A stretch of DNA of 41,592 nt. Origin: Roseburia sp. GTDB taxonomy: Bacteria; Bacillota; Clostridia; Lachnospirales; Lachnospiraceae. The stretch spans positions 1-41,592 of the forward strand of contig JAMPFV010000022.1 in the NCBI GenBank assembly GCA_023664265.1. Direction: 5' to 3'. The notes under the pieces were generated by a model, which ran no database searches, had not been told where the DNA came from, and saw only the letters and a list, made by a program, of their open reading frames with translations. Positions 8,139 through 15,991 of this stretch are shown piece by piece; the stretch's first letter is position 1; the number at the start of each line of letters is the position of its first letter. Position numbers and translations under genes: made by a program.

Positions 8139-10034
8139 TCAGTTCTTCGCCTTCAAAAAGTCGATAAACGCCGAGGCCTCAATCGGCTTGGAGAAATAAT
8201 AGCCCTGTATATAGTCGATTCCCAGCTCCTCGAGCTTCTCAAGCTGCTGCGCCGTTTCCACCCCCTCGGAAACCACTTTCAGGTGCATGTCGTGCACCAT
8301 ATCCATCGTCGCCCGCAGGACAAACTGAGCCTTCTCGTTCTCGAAATAAGCCTGCGTCATATCGCGGTCAAACTTCACAATCTGAACCGGCAAATCCACG
8401 ATATAATTCAGATTGGACTGTCCGTTTCCAAAATCATCCAGCGAGAAAGTCACACCGTAATCCAACAGCATCTGCATGTTTTCCAGCAGCGTCCGCTTCA
8501 CGATGACGGACGCGGACTCGGTAATCTCGAGATTAATGTACTTAGGGTCAAGCTTGTACCGCTCCATCACGTCGATATACATCTTCGCCAGAGAGGTGTC
8601 CTCACACTGCACCACCGAGAGGTTTACCTCGATATACTCAATCCCGTATTGAGCAACGTCATTTTCCTGAATGAAACGACAGGTCTTGTCAAACACAATC
8701 TCCCCAAGGCGGGAAATCAGCCCCGTCTCCTCCGCTATCGGAATAAACAGCCCCGGCGGAATAATACTGCCGTCCTCCCGACGGATGCGCACCAGCGCCT
8801 CGGCCGACACGAACTTCTTCTCGTGCGTTGCGTAAATCGGCTGAAAAAATACCTCGACGTGATCCTCCTCCATCGCCCACACAAGCGTCTCAAGCATCTC
8901 CTCCCGCGCGCGCTTTTTCCCGACGCTCGCCTCATCCACCGTCAGCGCGTAGGTATCCTGCGCATCCGCGCAATGCGCGCGGAAATATTTGAGAAAGCCG
9001 AGCATCTCCTCAGGGCTCTTCGCCACGCTGCCCGACGGAAGCAGCACATAGCGCGGCTGCAAAAACAGCGCCGACTCCGCCTTGTCCGCAAGCCACCCGT
9101 GCCGAAAACGATCACAGATCATATGATACGCGCGGTCAAGCGCCTCCTTATTCTCAAAGGCCAGCGAAAACTCCCGCTCTTCCGTGCTGAAAACCCGCGC
9201 CTCAGGCACACGCCGCATAAACTGTGCAATCTCTATCATCGCCGCCTCAATCTGCTTCTGCGGCACATCCTTTGCGTGCGCGTCCTCGAGCGCAACAAGC
9301 ATCCCGCAGCTGTTCAGTCCCGCCCGATACCGCTGACGCACAAATTCCACGAACGCGTAGCGGTTGAAAAATCCTGTCTTTCTGTCGATGTTTCCCTCGG
9401 GATTCTCCAATTCAAAGAACAGAATGACCATTCCTATCACGCCCGCAAAGCCTACGAGCAACAGCTTATTGTTCAAAAACTGCACCACAGCCGCGATGCT
9501 CCAGATCACCAGCCACAGCCGAATCGCGCTGCGCCTCTTCGGATTCATGGTCTTTCCCTGCGTGCCGATTTTGACTATCGTAGTCACTATCAGCGCCAAC
9601 GCCCCCGCATAGGTCGCCATACACGCCATGCCGTAGGTATAGACGATTTTATCCCCGTCATAAAATATCTCTATCGGCAGGATATAGATGATCACGCTCA
9701 TAACGGCAGTCAGGATTCCCGCCCCGTGCACGAACCTGTCCGCCCGTGTCAGTTGGTGAATGTCCGCGCTGGCGTACGCAAGCGCCATGTAGCCGCTCCA
9801 TAACAGCGAGAGCAGATATGTCTTGCACTCAAAGCGCACCAGCCACAGCGGATATTTGTCCTGATTCACGATGAGGAACACCGACACAATATCCAATACC
9901 AGACAGCTGACCGTGACATACATCGCCCGCTTGAAAAGCCGCTCCGTATAGAGCCCCAGCGTCTCCTGGCGGCTGTAAAACCAGAGCAGAAGGAGCATGA
10001 TAAACAATCCGCCCATTTGCATTTGAATATTCAT
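8139..10034 (-). CDS. Membrane-anchored EAL-domain protein with degenerate GGDEF (c-di-GMP phosphodiesterase)
   Basis: The 631-residue protein has about six or seven hydrophobic segments in residues 1-205, a GGDEF-like domain (about 210-370) and an EAL domain (about 385-628). The GGDEF signature is replaced by STEEREFS, so this domain is probably not a cyclase. The EAL domain looks catalytic: SAEALVRI holds E-A-L, and EVNLS, EITES, LDDFGNGQSNL, KFDRDM and VVSEGVET are all present, ending with GYYFSKP. It should cleave c-di-GMP to pGpG at the inner face of the membrane. GGAGATAGGCT precedes the ATG. A good promoter and a 22-bp repeat array lie upstream. Confidence 0.9.
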   Translation of the reverse strand: MNIQMQMGGLFIMLLLLWFYSRQETLGLYTERLFKRAMYVTVSCLVLDIVSVFLIVNQDKYPLWLVRFECKTYLLSLLWSGYMALAYASADIHQLTRADRFVHGAGILTAVMSVIIYILPIEIFYDGDKIVYTYGMACMATYAGALALIVTTIVKIGTQGKTMNPKRRSAIRLWLVIWSIAAVVQFLNNKLLLVGFAGVIGMVILFFELENPEGNIDRKTGFFNRYAFVEFVRQRYRAGLNSCGMLVALEDAHAKDVPQKQIEAAMIEIAQFMRRVPEARVFSTEEREFSLAFENKEALDRAYHMICDRFRHGWLADKAESALFLQPRYVLLPSGSVAKSPEEMLGFLKYFRAHCADAQDTYALTVDEASVGKKRAREEMLETLVWAMEEDHVEVFFQPIYATHEKKFVSAEALVRIRREDGSIIPPGLFIPIAEETGLISRLGEIVFDKTCRFIQENDVAQYGIEYIEVNLSVVQCEDTSLAKMYIDVMERYKLDPKYINLEITESASVIVKRTLLENMQMLLDYGVTFSLDDFGNGQSNLNYIVDLPVQIVKFDRDMTQAYFENEKAQFVLRATMDMVHDMHLKVVSEGVETAQQLEKLEELGIDYIQGYYFSKPIEASAFIDFLKAKN

Positions 10035-10083
10035 AGCCTATCTCCATTTCTATACTGCTTTTGTTTCTTTTTGCGCAATAAGT

Positions 10084-10112
10084 ATATTACCACTATTATA
10101 TTCTTTTTGCAA
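10084..10112 (-). promoter_or_regulatory. Sigma-A-like promoter of the EAL gene
   Basis: On the minus strand TTGCAA (10107-10112) and TAATAT (10084-10089) are separated by exactly 17 bases, about 50 bp upstream of the ATG at 10034. The tandem array at 10127-10233 begins 14 bp upstream of the -35 box. Confidence 0.65.
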
Positions 10113-10126
10113 ATACAGATTACTTA

Positions 10127-10233
10127 CCCTAAATTGGTAGGTAACCATCTCCAAGTCAGTGGGTAACCTACTCTAAATCAGTAGGCAACCTACCCAAGGT
10201 CGGTAGGTAACCTACTCCAAGTCAGTAGGTAGG
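10127..10233. repeat. 22-bp tandem repeat, about five copies, operator-like
   Basis: Five units start at 10127, 10149, 10171, 10193 and 10215 with a strict 22-bp period. Each contains a CYAARTCAGT-type half followed by a near-palindrome GTAGGTAACCTAC. Units differ by a few bases. The array covers the last codons of the alarmone synthetase gene (PTDLE and its stop are repeat-encoded) and runs up to the EAL promoter. A 22-bp period is about two helical turns, so each palindrome faces the same side of the DNA. Confidence 0.9.
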
Positions 10234-10910
10234 ATTCCCGTCTGCGAATAGGTCTCCTTATTGTCAATGCGCTTGCGAATCTGCTCCATGCGGCGGTCGA
10301 GCTGACTGATAATGTCGGAGCAGTATTTCAGCTCCTCCGAGATGCTCTCCGCGTTCTCAATATTCTTCTTGTACTTGAGCTTGTGCTCCAGACTGGCCCA
10401 GAAGTCCATCGCAATCGTCCGAAACTGCACCTCCACGCGCATGTGCTTTTTCTCGTCTGTCAGAAATATCGGGATGTCCAGAATCAGATGCAGACTGCGA
10501 TATCCGTTCGGCTTGGGATTCGAGATATAGTCCTTCTTCTTGACCAGAATAATGTCGTCCTGCGCCAGCAGACAGTCCACGAGCATATAAATATCTTCCG
10601 TAAACGAGCAAATGACCCGAATACCCGCAATGTCGTTCAGATGCTCCTCAATATTTTCAATGGTATAGTCCAGCCCGTTGCGCTCCAGCTTGCCGAAGAT
10701 ACTCTCGGGCGATTTGAGCCTGCGCTTGATCGTCTCGATCGGGTTCCTGCTGTGCAGGAGGGAAAGCTCCTTGTTCAAAACCTCCAGCTTCGTCCCCACC
10801 TCCAGCATCGCGCATTCGTACTGCATCATCAGATTCCGAAACGCGCCCGCCATTCCTTCAAATTTCATCAACTGCTCTTTATTTAATATGTATTCCGCTC
10901 TGTCGTCCAT
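10212..10910 (-). CDS. Small alarmone synthetase (RelA/SpoT domain GTP pyrophosphokinase)
   Basis: The 232-residue protein has a single RelA/SpoT synthetase domain and no HD hydrolase, TGS or ACT domain, as in YjbM/YwaC-type enzymes. Seen motifs are IKRRLKSPESIFGKLERNG, DIAGIRVICSF, KDYISNPKPNGYRSLHLIL and VEVQFRTIAMDFWASLEHKLKYK, which cover the nucleotide-binding, catalytic and tetramer regions. It should transfer pyrophosphate from ATP to GDP or GTP to make (p)ppGpp. GGAGGACGAC precedes the ATG at 10910. It lies 50 bp downstream of csm6 on the same strand. Its last residues come from the 22-bp repeat array. Confidence 0.92.
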   Translation of the reverse strand: MDDRAEYILNKEQLMKFEGMAGAFRNLMMQYECAMLEVGTKLEVLNKELSLLHSRNPIETIKRRLKSPESIFGKLERNGLDYTIENIEEHLNDIAGIRVICSFTEDIYMLVDCLLAQDDIILVKKKDYISNPKPNGYRSLHLILDIPIFLTDEKKHMRVEVQFRTIAMDFWASLEHKLKYKKNIENAESISEELKYCSDIISQLDRRMEQIRKRIDNKETYSQTGILPTDLE

Positions 10911-10960
10911 GTCGTCCTCCGTTCCATTTTCCCATTATGGCATAAAATCTTATACTCATT

Positions 10961-12283
10961 TTATCTCAAATGATCCTCAATCATCCCATTCAATTCATCA
11001 TAGGATTTCCAGTATTCTTTTTTCGCGGAAATTCCCGCCTCCTTCATCAGGTATTTGACAATTTCAAAAATTCCCCGAGCGGATTTCCCCGTTTTCTGCA
11101 AAAACCAGTCGTCCGTAACCGATACAATATCGTGCGCCGCCACGTTCCGCACCGCACCCTCTATCCTTACAATCTCACGGACATTTTGCTGCAACGCCGC
11201 ATCATCGCTTTCATGGCATATGATCTTGGCCATATGGTGCGAATAGACCGGCCCGCCGTGAAAGCTGCCGCCATACTCCGCTTCCAGAAATGTCAGCAGT
11301 CCTTTCCGTTCAAGCTTGTCCTTGTTCCACCGCATAACCTGAGCCTTGGAAGCCGCCTCACAGCAGCCCGCCAAGGCGATGCCGCACTTATTCTGCAGAA
11401 TATTCTCCATCAGATCCACCACAAGCGGCGTGATTCCCCTGATAAAATCCGCATACTCCTCCTTCTCAATCTTCATCTGCAGGACAAGCGCATACTCAAA
11501 CACCTTCTGTTTGTTCCCTTCCTTTATCGGATAAATGTCATAGGACGTTCCCGCGGCTAATTTGCTGATTTTCGGACGGTTCAGCTTCACGCGGGCGTCC
11601 GCAATCTGCAGCAGCCGATAGGCCTCCTCGGATATATCCTCTTGGATTTCCGTGGCAACCGATAAAGCGGCCGTATAGTCATAGGCCCTGATATGCTTTT
11701 TGACGGCCTCTATTTTGAGCATTTTCAGAAGATTGAGGCAGTGTACCTCCGTGCAACGGTTTGGCGCCGCTTCATCATTATCCTGATTCAGCTCCCAATT
11801 CAAATCGTTATCATAGTGCTCTCTGTCCTCGTACTCACTGTTCATCCTGCCCTGCGGCGTCGATACCTGTATCGGCTGAAAGCGGTACTCCGCCAGGGTC
11901 GCAATCACCAATAGCGCGCTTTTCATCGCAGGGGTCCCCGACGCCATATTCAACAGCAGTTCATCCCCCTTCTCCATCCCGCTTTCGATTTTACGGATTT
12001 CTTCCCTGAAGTCCTGATAAAACACGTCATACTGCTGCACGTCCACCAAGTCGCTGCGCTCAATGATTCTCACCTCGAAGGAATGTCCCAAATACCCCCC
12101 TAACCACTCAATCGCATCCACATATCGGTTATCTCTTTGATGGCATATCATCATCTCGTGCGACAGATACAAATATACGACATCCGGCCGGTAATGCCTG
12201 CAGATGTGCAGCATGGAGCCGTCCCGCAGATATTTAATGGGGTCTGTGCCGCCTACGGGGCTGAATAATATTTTCCTGCTCAT
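10961..12283 (-). CDS. csm6: Type III-A CRISPR accessory RNase Csm6 (CARF-HEPN)
   Basis: The 440-residue protein starts MSRKILFSPVGGTDPIKYL, the first strand and ligand loop of a CARF domain, with LLLNMASGTPAMKSALLV as the second CARF ligand motif. The C-terminal third is a HEPN RNase with the R-x4-H motif RNVAAH (Arg379, His384). Csm6 is switched on by cyclic oligoadenylate made by Cas10 and cuts RNA broadly in the cytoplasm. The start at 12283 has AGGGAG upstream; the longer reading overlaps cas2 and lacks family similarity. Its start lies 13 bp past the cas2 stop, so it is the third gene of a cas1-cas2-csm6 unit. Confidence 0.92.
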   Translation of the reverse strand: MSRKILFSPVGGTDPIKYLRDGSMLHICRHYRPDVVYLYLSHEMMICHQRDNRYVDAIEWLGGYLGHSFEVRIIERSDLVDVQQYDVFYQDFREEIRKIESGMEKGDELLLNMASGTPAMKSALLVIATLAEYRFQPIQVSTPQGRMNSEYEDREHYDNDLNWELNQDNDEAAPNRCTEVHCLNLLKMLKIEAVKKHIRAYDYTAALSVATEIQEDISEEAYRLLQIADARVKLNRPKISKLAAGTSYDIYPIKEGNKQKVFEYALVLQMKIEKEEYADFIRGITPLVVDLMENILQNKCGIALAGCCEAASKAQVMRWNKDKLERKGLLTFLEAEYGGSFHGGPVYSHHMAKIICHESDDAALQQNVREIVRIEGAVRNVAAHDIVSVTDDWFLQKTGKSARGIFEIVKYLMKEAGISAKKEYWKSYDELNGMIEDHLR

Positions 12284-12296
12284 TTCTTTTCTCTCC

Positions 12297-12626
12297 CTAA
12301 ATGACAATAATGTCCTCGCTTTCATTTTCGGCTTTTTTGCCGAAATTCGTAACCTGTCCCTTGCCAATAATTTTGTAAACCCTGATGCTGTCCTCTGTCG
12401 ATGTATACGCCGGCAGGCGTTCCAACAATTCATTATATTTTTTCCTTGGTATCACAGCCTCAAAGGCCGATTTCTGTATCCGAAACCCGTATCCCGACAA
12501 CAGCTTTGATAATTTCAACCGTTTTCTGTTATCAATAATATCATAAATTATTAAGACAAACACCCTGTCATTTTCGGGAGCTTCGTCAATTTCAAAAAAA
12601 TAGTTCTCTGTTTCCAATCCGCTCAC
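12297..12626 (-). CDS. cas2: CRISPR-associated endonuclease Cas2
   Basis: Cas2 holds two Cas1 dimers together in the spacer-integration complex. The core VFVLIIYDIIDNRKRLKLSKLLSGYGFRIQKSAFE shows the first strand ending in the conserved Asp and the following helix typical of the family. The 109-residue protein begins with about 20 acidic, non-core residues, longer than most Cas2 N termini. The start is a GTG at 12626 that overlaps the cas1 stop (GTGA), which supports translational coupling. Confidence 0.93.
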   Translation of the reverse strand: MSGLETENYFFEIDEAPENDRVFVLIIYDIIDNRKRLKLSKLLSGYGFRIQKSAFEAVIPRKKYNELLERLPAYTSTEDSIRVYKIIGKGQVTNFGKKAENESEDIIVI

Positions 12627-13624
12627 CTGATTTCTATCGGTTTGTATATGAACGCATCTCCTTCCTCAATCGCCTTGGTCAGCGTATCCATCTGCAGGGT
12701 GATTGCCCTGCGGAAGCTCACCGGATAATCAATATAGCTCAAATATCTCACATCCGTCTGCAGCTTTTTCTCCAGCTTTGAAAGATACTTTTTAATTCCG
12801 GCTTTTGTCAAATAGCATCCCGCAGCGTCCAAGTCCGTCACAAAATCCTCCTTTTGAATCTCATGCCCGTTTATCATACTCATAACAGTAGAATCGACAA
12901 TAACAGCCCGCCATTCCTCCATCATATCACTCGCCAGCGTCGGGTGCTTCTCCTTATCCCTGTGCATAAAACCAAAGTACGGATTTAACCCCTTTGCTTC
13001 TATCGCGCCATACAGTTCATTCATCAAAACAGAATATCCCAGACTGAGCATGGAATTAAACGCATCCCGCGGCGGTCTTTTATTGCGCCCGTGAAATGCA
13101 AACTCCGGTCTGACCAACACGGATAATCCCTCAAAATAAGATTTTGCTGCCTGTCCCTCATACCCCATCAGCTCGGGTATCGTCCCACAAAAGGAGAGTT
13201 TCTCTCTGCATATCTGTATCATTTTCACGGCCTCATCCACTACATGATTCTGTCCCTTTTCGTACCGCCTCAGCAGTACCACTTGGTTTTTCAGCTTCGC
13301 GCGAAGAATATTCCGGGAAAGCTTCAGCGAAAAATCCGATTCGTACAAGGCGCACTGTAATCTCTGCCTCCTCGTATTGACGTGGCCTGTGGACTGCAGT
13401 CGCCCGAAATAACTGCCCCCTTTTGAAAAATAGGATATTGGTATGCCTCGGCTAAAGCATTCCATAATACATTGCGTCGTGACCTGCGCCTTCCCCATAA
13501 TTGTTATGCCTTCCAACGTTTCTATGGGAACCATTCTTTTCATTCCATCCGCATATTTTACGACACATTGGCCGGCATCAATACCTATGGTGGCGTTGTT
13601 CTCATTGATAAACAGCAGACTCAT
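12623..13624 (-). CDS. cas1: CRISPR-associated integrase Cas1
   Basis: The 333-residue protein inserts new spacers next to the leader. The N-terminal beta domain begins MSLLFINENNATIGID; the helical catalytic domain has NSMLSLGYSVLMNELYGAIEAKGLNPYFGFMH, which carries the Glu and His metal ligands of Cas1, and later ASDMMEEWRAVIVDSTV with the Asp/Glu pair. The start at 13624 follows GGAGGATTAAA and matches the family start. It overlaps cas2 by a few bases. It is read in the same direction as the array, whose far end lies 200 bp upstream. Confidence 0.95.
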   Translation of the reverse strand: MSLLFINENNATIGIDAGQCVVKYADGMKRMVPIETLEGITIMGKAQVTTQCIMECFSRGIPISYFSKGGSYFGRLQSTGHVNTRRQRLQCALYESDFSLKLSRNILRAKLKNQVVLLRRYEKGQNHVVDEAVKMIQICREKLSFCGTIPELMGYEGQAAKSYFEGLSVLVRPEFAFHGRNKRPPRDAFNSMLSLGYSVLMNELYGAIEAKGLNPYFGFMHRDKEKHPTLASDMMEEWRAVIVDSTVMSMINGHEIQKEDFVTDLDAAGCYLTKAGIKKYLSKLEKKLQTDVRYLSYIDYPVSFRRAITLQMDTLTKAIEEGDAFIYKPIEIR

Positions 13625-13670
13625 TTTAATCCTCCATTTCTGCGCACGTTTTAATGGCTCAGCTTTGCTG

Positions 13671-13699
13671 AGACTATGCGCATAATGAGTTTGTGTCAA
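13671..13699 (-). promoter_or_regulatory. Candidate cas1-cas2-csm6 promoter
   Basis: Minus-strand TTGACA (13694-13699) and TAGTCT (13671-13676) have 17-bp spacing. A CTCAGC-AAA-GCTGAG hairpin lies right at the predicted transcript start, and the ATG of cas1 follows about 45 bp further. Confidence 0.55.
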
Positions 13700-13722
13700 G
13701 GATACGCGAACACAAATCTCGC

Positions 13723-13749
13723 GGGTGAAAAATCTTTGATTTTTCACCC
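13723..13749. repeat. Perfect 12-bp inverted repeat between CRISPR array and cas1
   Basis: GGGTGAAAAATC (13723-13734) and GATTTTTCACCC (13738-13749) flank a TTT loop. No T run follows on the minus strand, so it is not a classical terminator in the direction of transcription. It could be a structural boundary or a small dispersed repeat. Confidence 0.6.
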
Positions 13750-13823
13750 TTCCTCCATGCCTTGTCCCCCTGCAGGGATTTTTTCTGAATAATGTGCAAA
13801 AAGCGGTTCTTCGACGGCCTGTA

Positions 13824-14696
13824 AGTCCCGTCCCCTTTCGGGGTTCTTATCTTCCAAATTATAAAAAAATTATGTCTATAATTTTAGACAAAATTTCCGT
13901 CCCCTTTCGGGGTTTTTATCTCCCTAAATTAGAAAGCCGTATAATGAAAAACTGAATATGGTGAGTTTCCGTCCCCTCTCGGGGGGATCATCCAAATTCT
14001 ACACAGCCATATTCTACCGTACACACAAGGTACTGTTTCCGTCCCCTTTCGGGGAGATTATCTTCCAAATCCAAGACCGAAGCCTTCGCCGACACCGTCG
14101 TTTCCGTCCCCTCTCGGGGTTTTTATCGCCCAAATATATACCAAAGAACAAAGGGAACAAATGGAGCAACAGTTTCCGTCCCTCCCAAGGTTTTTATCTC
14201 CCAAATATGTCAACTTTGCCAATACAACCGAGTACATTACGCCGTTCCCGTCCCCTCTTGGGGTTTTTATCTTCCTAATTATGATTAGCTAAGAACATTA
14301 AATATAGATCCGCCGTTTCCGCCCCCTCTCGGGGTTTTTATCTTCCAAATAAGTGAGGGTAATCCTTTAGTTGTGGCTAAGACTGTTTCCGTCCCCTCTC
14401 GGGGTTTTTATCTTCCTGATTAGTGTATTTCTCTTTAAGAGAAAATTTTAAAAATGTTTCCGTCCCCTCTCGGGGGGATTATCTTCCGAATCCGAGACCG
14501 AAGCCTAAGCCGAGACCGACGTTTCCGTCCCCTCTCGGGGTTCTTATCTTCCAAATCAAGACATGCTTGCCCTATAGCTCGATTAACGAATGTTTCCGTC
14601 CCCTCTCGGGGTTCTTATCTTCCAAATGCGACCCCGAAACGGGAGTGCCGTTGGAAGCCTGTTTCCGTCCCCTCTCGGGGTTCTTATCTTCCAAAT
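13824..14696 (-). CRISPR. Type III-A CRISPR array, 13 repeats and 12 spacers
   Basis: Repeats of 36 bp start at 13824, 13893, 13965, 14035, 14100, 14172, 14244, 14315, 14385, 14456, 14521, 14592 and 14661; spacers are 29-37 bp. Read on the minus strand the repeat begins ATTTGGAAGATAA, contains the hairpin CCCC-GAGA-GGGG and ends GGACGGAAAC, the usual GAAAC end, giving an ACGGAAAC-type 5' handle. Transcription is therefore leftward. The three rightmost repeats are identical; those at the left end (13824-13997) are mutated or shortened, as expected for the old trailer end. The repeats at 14035 and 14456 and their spacers are related to each other. Confidence 0.97.
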
Positions 14697-14854
14697 CCTC
14701 TCCCCCGCACCTTCGTATGGATGCACCCTCAAAGTGCCGTTTGCGGGGGAAAACTGTTTTTTTGTGCAATCTCTGATTCTTTATCCTCTCAAAAAAGGCT
14801 CAACTCCAGTATTTTCAAGGTGCGTGGCAAAATCATTATATCAGGACGCTCTGC
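14697..14854 (-). promoter_or_regulatory. CRISPR leader with extended -10 promoter
   Basis: The 158 bp between the csm5 stop and the first conserved repeat is AT-rich on the side near csm5 and has TGATATAAT (the -10 box at 14835-14840) on the minus strand, an extended -10 with a weak -35. An inverted repeat CCCCCGCA / TGCGGGGG (about 14702-14750) lies next to the array. Position, orientation and conservation of the adjacent repeats identify it as the leader. Confidence 0.65.
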
Positions 14855-15991
14855 TCAAAGCGTTTCCATCGCTTTTATCTTTTCAATTTCACACATTCCC
14901 ATCTGGTATCTTTTTCCCTGATATACGGTACATTTGAGAATATGCGGCGAAGCGCCATAGCTCCTGTCCCTGTCATGCCTGTGGAACTTGGGCACCTTTG
15001 TATTCTCGAATATCCTTCGGGTCATATCCAAGCCCTCGTTTTTCCCATACATCGGATATACAATTGTCTTCGAGACAAATCCGCACCCGCCGCCGCACAG
15101 GACATAATTTTCTTTCGGCGCTTCCACATCCGGAAATGCCGCCATAAAATTTTCATAATAGCTCTGCATAAATACTTTTACGGCCTCCATCAGGGACTCT
15201 CCCGTCACACTGCATATACTCCCGTCAACAGTGAGGGTGAACCGAAGCTCTGTGTCCGGCCGAATGCATTCTCTTAACAGCGGGAGCTTCGTCTCCGTTC
15301 CATCCGTGTGCAGCTCAACCTTCTGACACAGCACCAGTTTATCCACGGATACCGGAGCGCTGTCGCTCACAATCAGCCCCTGCATACTGTCGTTCACCGC
15401 GTCATGGGGCTTTGTCCCCGCCCTGTCCAAGGTGCGATAGTTTATCTTCTCAATCTCTGCACTGTCCCCTCGCAGATACCTGTTCCTAGGCACTTTCCCA
15501 AGCGCCTTATCGGCGTTTCCTCTCAGCTCTGTCTTGGCCTGCTGATATTTCTGCGGCTGCTTTAAAATATCAGCGCCCAGCAAGACTGTCCGAAGCATCC
15601 CCTTGATCGAGCTCCCCGGGATATAAGGGCTCCCATAGGCATCCTTGATGCACTCCATCACCTGCAGCTTATTGACGCTGCCCGCGTCAACCGCGTCGCC
15701 GCAGTCCGGACAATACTTTATAAAGGGCCGTATCTCCTCAATCCCGATATTCTGCTTTTCGAGCCACATCGCAAGCCCCATGCGGTCCGACCCCAACAAA
15801 TACTCCTCGAACGCCGCCTGCTTCCGCCGCCGTGCCATATATCCGTACAGACCCTGAATATCGGGAATCCCTACCTGCCTGCGGTTCAAAAACACATACT
15901 CCTTTTTGCCGATTTCCCTCCCGCTTCCCACAAACACAGGACCGACCGTGCGCAGAACCACCTGATAGCTCTTCAGATACTGATTGCTCAT
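14855..15991 (-). CDS. csm5: Type III-A effector subunit Csm5
   Basis: This 378-residue RAMP protein caps the 3' crRNA end of the Csm complex and helps crRNA maturation. It has the N-terminal RAMP strand YQVVLRTVGPVFVGSG, a Cys pair (YCPDCGD) unusual enough to suggest a small metal site, the glycine-rich loop YIPGSSIKGMLRT around residues 120-132, and a conserved C-terminal region CGGGCGFVSKTI to KFHRHDR. The ATG overlaps the csm4 stop by 4 bases. It is the last effector gene before the leader. Confidence 0.92.
   Translation of the reverse strand: MSNQYLKSYQVVLRTVGPVFVGSGREIGKKEYVFLNRRQVGIPDIQGLYGYMARRRKQAAFEEYLLGSDRMGLAMWLEKQNIGIEEIRPFIKYCPDCGDAVDAGSVNKLQVMECIKDAYGSPYIPGSSIKGMLRTVLLGADILKQPQKYQQAKTELRGNADKALGKVPRNRYLRGDSAEIEKINYRTLDRAGTKPHDAVNDSMQGLIVSDSAPVSVDKLVLCQKVELHTDGTETKLPLLRECIRPDTELRFTLTVDGSICSVTGESLMEAVKVFMQSYYENFMAAFPDVEAPKENYVLCGGGCGFVSKTIVYPMYGKNEGLDMTRRIFENTKVPKFHRHDRDRSYGASPHILKCTVYQGKRYQMGMCEIEKIKAMETL

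Noticed and set aside
8283..9803. 506-codon plus-strand frame opposite the EAL gene, and similar long frames opposite araA, malic enzyme, rarA and DUF1385
   Set aside because: They are antisense shadows in GC-rich genes, full of Arg, His and Leu, with no family motif or ribosome binding site.
13958..14937. Several open frames across the CRISPR array with repeated FRPLSGFLSSK-like peptides
   Set aside because: They are translations of the 36-bp repeats; the reading frame is kept open by the repeat, not by coding selection.
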